Below are positions 58,855 through 64,000 of a DNA stretch of 64,000 nt, in pieces. How positions within the stretch are numbered: the stretch's first letter is position 1; each line of letters starts with the position of its first letter. The stretch spans positions 1 to 64,000 of the forward strand of contig JACAFB010000045.1 in NCBI GenBank assembly GCA_013388545.1, read 5' to 3'. Source of the stretch: Ignavibacteriaceae bacterium (GTDB lineage: Bacteria > Bacteroidota > Ignavibacteria > Ignavibacteriales > Ignavibacteriaceae). Under the pieces are notes generated by a model. The model ran no database searches. It saw only the letters and a program-made list of their open reading frames with translations, and was not told the origin of the DNA. Position numbers and translations under genes: made by a program.

Positions 58855-61713
58855 ATGAAATACCTGAAGAATATATCATTTGTACTTTCGCTAATAGTTC
58901 TGTTTAGTTGTTTGGGATTATCGCAGAACAAATCAGGTGACCTAAAAAAAGAAGCAATTCAGCAGATGAAATTTGGCCGTTATGGTGAAGCAATTGATTT
59001 ATTAAACCGCTACATTTCAGCAAATCCCCAGGAACCCGAAGGTTACAATCTCCGGGGTTTATGTTATGAAAAAAGAGGCCAATATGAATATGCCGTTTAT
59101 GATTTTAAAAGTGGCTTGAAGTTGGCTCCTAATAATAAAGAAATTTCTGAAAACCTTAGAAGAACTACAGAATCCTGGCAAGCACTTCTTTACAATAAGA
59201 TTGAAGGACACAAAAGGGAAATCGCAATCAATCCAAATAAAGCTGTCAATTACCTGGAAATTGGGAAGAGTTATAAGCATCTTGGCGAGTGGCTTGAGGC
59301 AGAGGATTGGTACGATGAATATTTGAAAAGGGAAGAAGCATCAGCGGATGAAATAATCAGGTATTCTGAAATTCTTGCAAAGAACAACCATATCTCGAAA
59401 GGTGAACCAATATTAAAACGATATTGTGAAAAATATCCTGATGATCAGAGACTTTGGTCGCGCTATGGCTATTTCACTTTGTGGCTTGGCAAAAATAAAA
59501 TTGCAATAGATGCATTTGAAAATGCATTAAGAATAAAGCCTTATTTTAAGGAAGCAATGGATGGACTAGATCTTGCCCGGGGCAAAGGGTATATCTACTC
59601 GGTCAATGACACAACAGCAAGATTTAATTACGGGTTACCCGGCAGCGGCAAGGAATATATTATTGACAAGTATTTTAGAATGCTTAAAAGTAATCCCGGT
59701 GATGATGCAACAAGGTTTTCGCTTGTAAGAGAACTAATGAAAGTGAATCGTTTCGAGGAAGCGCTTGAACAATTAAAAATTTTATCGGTGAGAAATTCAG
59801 AAAACCCGGAATTTAAATCTCTTTGGGATGATTTAAATAATAAAAGGATCGACTATTATTCAGGCAGAATTCAGGAGTTCGAAAAAAAGCTTTCAACATC
59901 TCCCGGAAATCGTGAGGCAATTATGGAGCTTGGGAAATATTATTCATATTCAAATCAGCTTGATCGGTCAACTGATTTGTTTGAAAAGTATTTAAATGAT
60001 CATCCTGAAGATAATGAAGTAAGGTTTCAGCTTGCACTTCACTCAGCCTGGCGGAATGACTACTGCAAGGCAATGAACGAATGTGATTTATTATTAGAGA
60101 AAGATCCTCAAAATAAAAATTATCAGCTGCTGCGTGGTCAACTTGGAGTTTGGTTGAATGATAATCTCGATTACTCTGAACAGCTCCTAAATTCTGTGGT
60201 TTCCAAAGATCCACAAAATCTGCAAGCAATATTGACTTTGGCTTCTTTGAATCTGCAAAAAGAAAATTATACCAGCGCAGCAAATTATCTCAATACAGCC
60301 ACATCAATTAATAATAGCAATCCTGAGCTGATAAATTTACAGCAATCACTTGATGAACTTAAAAAACGAAATGATAGAGATGAACTGTTCGCATTGGTTG
60401 AGAAAGCAAGAAAAAATTTATATGAGAAAAATTGTGATGAAGCAATCGAGATTTTTAATGAATATCTGGCTAATCCTGAATCTGATCAATCTGTTCGCAA
60501 AGAACTGGCAGATGCTTACATCTGTAAAGGTGACTTGAAAAATGGAATGAAGATTTATGATAAACTGCTTCAGGAGAATTATGACTATCAGCTTGATCTT
60601 GAAAAAGCAAAAATTTATTTGTGGCAGAAAGATTCGATAAATGCTTTAAGAGAATTTAAAAGATTAGCATCCAAAAATCCTGATGACTTCGAGACAAGGC
60701 TTTATTTAGGAGATGCTTTTCTGCTTGCTAATCAGTATGATAACGCCCGCGAAGTGTTCACTGAGCTGCTAAAAGTTTCTCCGAATTCGCAGATAGTCAA
60801 AACAAGATTGAACTGGCTTGGCGCTGAAGGTATTAGCGGGATTTCATTTTATACATTCCCGGCTTACCTGCTTGTCTCACCACAAGCTTTCATTTTTGAT
60901 GATAATATTGGATTGAATTACAGCCAAATTGGTTTGCAGCTTGAAGTCGGCATTACAAATTTTCTTTCTTTAGGTGGCTCAGCCTTCAGAGGAAAATTAA
61001 AATCTGATATCGAGAACGACAATTTTACACTTCTTAAAGGAAATGTTATTCTTAAGTTCGCAAAGATTTTTTCTCTTAATGCAGGGTTTGGAAATTCAAC
61101 ATTCTCAAATAGTATAAACAGCAAAATCTCCGAAGTTTCTTTGAAGGCTGAAAAAGAAAAACTTTACAGGATTTCTGCAGGCTTCATTTCTACTGACGCA
61201 GCACAGATGCTTTATTCTCCTTTCCTTGTTAAGAAACGTCTTCAGGCAAACCAATTGTCATTTGTCGGAGAATATAACGCACCTGCCGGAGTTTATTTAT
61301 CTGGTAAATATTTTTACTACACTGTTCCGGATGATAAGGATAATAAAGGAAACTCTTTCGAGTTCAGAGTTGGTAAATCATTTGCCCCGGATTTCAGAGC
61401 CGGATATGAATATTATTTCAACAACTGGGAAATGCAATCAGCTCTTTATTGGTCACCTGCCGGATTTGAATCACATAGTATCTGGTCTGATTGGACAATA
61501 GCCAAAAACAGTGAGGTTAATTTTGTTATTGGTGGAAAAGTTGGTCTGATCCCGAATGAAAATTATGTTCTTCGTGAGTTATATGGCGATATCAGATATG
61601 TTTTTGCAAGGAGTTTTACGGTGTCCGCCCGGTTAACAGGTTCAGGAACTGTTCAGCAAAAAGTTGGCTACAGTTCGCTGGCATTTCAGGTCTCAGCGTT
61701 CTGGAGTCTTTAA
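58855..61713 (+). CDS. TPR protein with C-terminal outer-membrane barrel (BcsC/PelB/YaiO-like)
   Basis: A 952-aa exported protein. Signal peptide about 1-24 (FSCLGLSQ; the Cys could even be a lipobox Cys). Residues 27-650 form an array of TPR units (GEAIDLLNRYISANPQEPEGYNLRG and many similar). From about 660 to 952 it becomes a run of amphipathic strands (VGITNFLSLGGSAF, VGEYNAPAGVYLSGKYFYY) and ends in an aromatic strand FQVSAFWSL. TPR plus barrel is the layout of polysaccharide exporters such as BcsC, PelB and PgaA. It follows the KaiC-like gene by 12 nt and is followed by a GT2 synthase. That it exports a glycan is inference from architecture and neighbours. Confidence 0.8.
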   Translation: MKYLKNISFVLSLIVLFSCLGLSQNKSGDLKKEAIQQMKFGRYGEAIDLLNRYISANPQEPEGYNLRGLCYEKRGQYEYAVYDFKSGLKLAPNNKEISENLRRTTESWQALLYNKIEGHKREIAINPNKAVNYLEIGKSYKHLGEWLEAEDWYDEYLKREEASADEIIRYSEILAKNNHISKGEPILKRYCEKYPDDQRLWSRYGYFTLWLGKNKIAIDAFENALRIKPYFKEAMDGLDLARGKGYIYSVNDTTARFNYGLPGSGKEYIIDKYFRMLKSNPGDDATRFSLVRELMKVNRFEEALEQLKILSVRNSENPEFKSLWDDLNNKRIDYYSGRIQEFEKKLSTSPGNREAIMELGKYYSYSNQLDRSTDLFEKYLNDHPEDNEVRFQLALHSAWRNDYCKAMNECDLLLEKDPQNKNYQLLRGQLGVWLNDNLDYSEQLLNSVVSKDPQNLQAILTLASLNLQKENYTSAANYLNTATSINNSNPELINLQQSLDELKKRNDRDELFALVEKARKNLYEKNCDEAIEIFNEYLANPESDQSVRKELADAYICKGDLKNGMKIYDKLLQENYDYQLDLEKAKIYLWQKDSINALREFKRLASKNPDDFETRLYLGDAFLLANQYDNAREVFTELLKVSPNSQIVKTRLNWLGAEGISGISFYTFPAYLLVSPQAFIFDDNIGLNYSQIGLQLEVGITNFLSLGGSAFRGKLKSDIENDNFTLLKGNVILKFAKIFSLNAGFGNSTFSNSINSKISEVSLKAEKEKLYRISAGFISTDAAQMLYSPFLVKKRLQANQLSFVGEYNAPAGVYLSGKYFYYTVPDDKDNKGNSFEFRVGKSFAPDFRAGYEYYFNNWEMQSALYWSPAGFESHSIWSDWTIAKNSEVNFVIGGKVGLIPNENYVLRELYGDIRYVFARSFTVSARLTGSGTVQQKVGYSSLAFQVSAFWSL

Positions 61714-61801
61714 ACAAAAAAATAGTCTGAGATTTACTCGCTTTTTCTTGTTTGATTCTGATACAAGCTTTTTGCGGAATCCTATAGTGTTACAAGTAAT
61801 T

Positions 61802-61821
61802 GGTAATAAACAGCTATTACC
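61802..61821. promoter_or_regulatory. Short palindrome upstream of the GT2 synthase gene
   Basis: Perfect 7-bp inverted repeat GGTAATA (61802-61808) and TATTACC (61815-61821) around 6 nt, in the 173-nt gap before ATG 61887. No T-run follows, so it reads as an operator rather than a terminator. No convincing promoter accompanies it. Confidence 0.3.
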
Positions 61822-61886
61822 TCAAATATGAATTGTATTCTGGTGGCACCATAATTGTGAAATGATTAAAAACAAAAGAAAATGAA

Positions 61887-63287
61887 ATGCAGTTAAACCA
61901 AAAAGTACAAAAATCGCACGTAGTGCTAAGAGACATTGAGGAAGACAAAGTCGAGGAAAATTATCAGCGAAAATACCTAAAGCGTATTTTCATAAGCGGA
62001 TTTATTTCACTGATACTGATAGCTATAATACTTTATACTTTACCGCTTACTGTTCTTTCTTTCAGTTCCCTGTTAGAATATTCCACAATTGTAGCACTTG
62101 TTATTTTCCTTTTCATTTTGCTGCTGAGATACTTTGGTATACTCTCTTTCGCATATCTATACATAAATGAATATACTTTCACACCTGAAGATGGATATTT
62201 CCCATTCGTCTCTATAATTGTTCCTGTTTTCAATGAAGAGAAGATGCTGAAGAATTCCATCAATTCGTTGCTTGAAATTGATTATCCAAACTATGAAATA
62301 ATAATTGTTGATGATGGTTCGAAAGATAAGACTAAGGAAGTTGCTGAGTCATTAGTTGGTTTTCAAAAAGGAAAAACGAGCGATGTTAAAGTATCACTGA
62401 TAAGTAAACCCAATGGAGGTAAAGCAAGGGCATTAACTGCAGGTATAAGTTTGTCGCAGGCAGAGTTTGTTTTATGTATGGATGGAGATTCTCAGCTTTC
62501 TCCTGATTCGCTTAAAATGGCTGTACGTCACTTTAAGAATCCTGAAATCGGCGCAGTTGCCGGAAACGTAAAAGTTTTAAACAGAGGCAGATTTCTTACA
62601 GATCTTCAGGCTCTTGAGTATATAGAAGGTTTGAATATGGCCCGCGCTGCTCAGAGTTTTATGAGGCTGGTAAATATTATTCCCGGGCCCATTGGTCTTT
62701 TCAGGAAAAAGGCAATCGAACAAGTAGGATACTATTCAAGTGACACTTACGCTGAAGATGCTGATTTAACATTGAAAATCCTGGCCAAAGGCTGGAAGAT
62801 TTATTACGAACCACGGTCAATTTCATACACAGAAGCACCCGCAAAGCTTCAGCAATTATTAAAACAGCGTTACAGATGGACACGCGGGATTATTCAGTCT
62901 ATACGTAAACATAAAAAGCTGATGATAAATCCAACCATCAACTTTGGTGATACATTTATTCTTTGGTCAATGTTTTACGAAGCATTAATCTGGCCGGCGA
63001 TGAACATTGCAGCAAACGCTTTTTTCATTTTTGCGGCGCTGGTTTTTGGATTCAGCCAGTTGATTTTTTTCTGGTGGGCAGGTTTAGCATTGCTTGATCT
63101 TACTACAGCCCTTTATTGTATTGCTGTTGAAAAGGAAGAATTCCGTCTGGTTGTTTATGCAATCATTTACCGAATGTTCTTTATTCTCCTGATTGATATT
63201 TGTAAAGCAATGTCTACAATTGAAGAATTTCTCGGGATAAGAATGACCTGGGGAAAGTTAGAGAGATTAGGCACAGCAAAAGTTTAA
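61887..63287 (+). CDS. Membrane family 2 glycosyltransferase (processive polysaccharide synthase type)
   Basis: A 466-aa inner-membrane enzyme with two N-terminal helices (about 34-55 and 66-92) and three or four C-terminal helices (from about 353). The GT-A catalytic set of processive synthases is complete: VDDGSKDKT (141-149), MDGDSQL (198-204), TYAEDADL (287-294) and the Q-x-x-R-W signature in KQRYRW (326-331). This set is shared by PgaC/IcaA (poly-GlcNAc), NodC, hyaluronan and cellulose synthases; the length and N-terminal helices favour a PgaC-like enzyme, but no PilZ domain is seen. Sugar unknown. Confidence 0.88.
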   Translation: MQLNQKVQKSHVVLRDIEEDKVEENYQRKYLKRIFISGFISLILIAIILYTLPLTVLSFSSLLEYSTIVALVIFLFILLLRYFGILSFAYLYINEYTFTPEDGYFPFVSIIVPVFNEEKMLKNSINSLLEIDYPNYEIIIVDDGSKDKTKEVAESLVGFQKGKTSDVKVSLISKPNGGKARALTAGISLSQAEFVLCMDGDSQLSPDSLKMAVRHFKNPEIGAVAGNVKVLNRGRFLTDLQALEYIEGLNMARAAQSFMRLVNIIPGPIGLFRKKAIEQVGYYSSDTYAEDADLTLKILAKGWKIYYEPRSISYTEAPAKLQQLLKQRYRWTRGIIQSIRKHKKLMINPTINFGDTFILWSMFYEALIWPAMNIAANAFFIFAALVFGFSQLIFFWWAGLALLDLTTALYCIAVEKEEFRLVVYAIIYRMFFILLIDICKAMSTIEEFLGIRMTWGKLERLGTAKV

Positions 63288-63312
63288 TAGAAAATAAATT
63301 AAGAGGTTACCG

Positions 63313-63696
63313 ATGGAACTAATTCCAATTTTATCTACAATCATACTTGTTGCAACAATAAGCACTTTTATTCTTGCAATAGGTGCTTATGTTCTGTACA
63401 AAGTGCGTGAGAGAAGAGGCACTCAACAAACTGTACAAACACAAACTACGGTTCAGGCAGAAGTTTTATCACCAATCACTGCACCGGTGCAGCAGCCTGT
63501 TTATGTTGAACCGAGGAAAGGTCAGCAGCCTATGCAGTCTGTACACACTCCTAAACCAAAAGAGTATCCGGGCCCTGAGCAGCAGCAGGCTCCGGAGCAA
63601 AGAGTCTCTTCAGATGGAAAAATATTGCGATATACTTCTGAAGGTTATGTTTCAACTAAAGAAGATAAACGCGGCGGAGAAATAAAGTGGCGGTAG
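63313..63696 (+). CDS. Small single-helix membrane protein with Pro/Gln-rich tail
   Basis: A 127-aa protein I do not recognise. It has one N-terminal transmembrane helix (about 5-30, ILSTIILVATISTFILAIGAYVLY), a basic cluster (KVRERR), a Gln/Pro/Val-rich linker (about 36-98) and a polar C-terminus (SSDGKILRYTSEGYVSTKED). An AGAGG sequence precedes the ATG. It lies 25 nt after the GT2 gene and overlaps the next gene by 10 nt, so it belongs to the same operon and is likely an accessory or scaffold protein of the synthase. Confidence 0.65.
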   Translation: MELIPILSTIILVATISTFILAIGAYVLYKVRERRGTQQTVQTQTTVQAEVLSPITAPVQQPVYVEPRKGQQPMQSVHTPKPKEYPGPEQQQAPEQRVSSDGKILRYTSEGYVSTKEDKRGGEIKWR

Positions 63697-64000
63697 ATCC
63701 GAAGCCAAAAGGAAGAATAAATCAATTACTGATTGTTGTTACCGGTTCGGTAATTCTTATCGGGGCGGTACTCATTTACTTTTTAATCCTGAGGGGTGTT
63801 TACGGCAGAATTGATGAAAACACCTTTATGCCCGATTCAAAAATACTTAAAGACTTTTTTCTTGGCGGAAAACCAAAGATTGCAATCTTATATTCAAAGT
63901 ATACGGAGAATATGCTGCCTGAAGGCAGTACCTGGTTGAATGACAACATTACCACCTGGGAAAAATTTCTTGGAAATCTCAAATATGAGTTTGATATAAT
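63687..64000 (+). CDS. Membrane-anchored protein, cut by the window end
   Basis: The frame opens at GTG 63687 (overlapping the previous stop) and is still open at the window end: 104 codons seen. It has a basic cytoplasmic start, one transmembrane helix (about 14-38, LLIVVTGSVILIGAVLIYFLIL) and the beginning of a periplasmic domain (KPKIAILYSKYTENMLPEG ... NITTWEKFLGNLKYEFDII) that looks like a Rossmann-type or ThuA-like start. Its position after the synthase suggests a polymer-modifying or anchoring function, such as a deacetylase, but the visible part cannot show that. Confidence 0.6.
   Translation, partial: MAVDPKPKGRINQLLIVVTGSVILIGAVLIYFLILRGVYGRIDENTFMPDSKILKDFFLGGKPKIAILYSKYTENMLPEGSTWLNDNITTWEKFLGNLKYEFDI

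Noticed and set aside
1-64000. tRNA or rRNA genes, CRISPR arrays, insertion sequences, prophage or att sites
   Set aside because: I looked for clover-leaf ends, regular direct repeats with spacers, transposase motifs and terminal inverted repeats and found none.

Overview
The window is AT-rich (roughly 35% GC by eye), densely coded, and contains no rRNA, tRNA, CRISPR array or insertion sequence that I can see. It looks like a chromosome segment from the Ignavibacteria (Bacteroidota/Chlorobiota assemblage). Three secreted proteins end in the type IX secretion (T9SS) sorting domain with the NYPNPFNPSTKI-type motif, there is a gingipain/PorU-like C25 peptidase, and there is a full MoxR-Bat operon, a TonB receptor/DUF4249 pair, and several promoters of the Bacteroidota form TTG-N20-TAnnTTTG. 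Species-level identity cannot be read from the sequence.

Layout. 84-6092 (minus): rsgA, a FadL-type outer-membrane protein with two odd lipoproteins (one extremely Tyr/Trp-rich), a small beta-barrel protein and an ATP-grasp protein. 6189-16573 (plus): one tight operon going from a TPR lipoprotein, a DUF4292 lipoprotein and an EnvC-like LytM protein into a surface-glycan set (flippase, UDP-galactopyranose mutase, three GT4 glycosyltransferases, a WecG/TagA-type transferase). 16666-24163 (plus): T9SS-related exported proteins. 24201-26138: a HAD phosphatase (minus) and an RlmI-type rRNA methyltransferase (plus). 26254-34468 (plus): moxR-DUF58-DUF4381-like-batA-batB-batC-batDE, the last being a BatD/BatE fusion. 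34554-39740 (plus): a YHS protein, then a housekeeping operon (M48 protease, plsC, gatC, kdsB, D-cysteine desulfhydrase-like enzyme, HIT protein, B12-binding protein). 39803-46238 (plus): two large T9SS cargo proteins. 46264-51038 (minus): TonB-dependent receptor, DUF4249 lipoprotein and PEGA/propeller lipoprotein. 51325-57383 (plus): UvrD-type helicase, PPi-type phosphofructokinase, fatty-acid hydroxylase, GH9 lipoprotein. 57583-64000 (plus): a KaiC-like ATPase joined to what looks like a degenerate GGDEF domain, a TPR/beta-barrel protein, a processive-type GT2 synthase, a small membrane protein and a truncated membrane-anchored protein.

How the genes fit together. Most of the window concerns the cell envelope: glycan assembly, septal peptidoglycan hydrolase activation, outer-membrane proteins, T9SS export, Kdo activation and phospholipid synthesis. 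The most novel-looking unit is the last one. Its order resembles Pel, PNAG or cellulose export systems (TPR plus outer-membrane barrel, GT2 synthase, membrane accessory proteins), but a RecA/KaiC-type ATPase carrying an apparently inactive GGDEF-like module sits where such systems have a c-di-GMP receptor. I propose it as a candidate exopolysaccharide system with an unusual control protein. The window ends inside it, so the proposal is incomplete.
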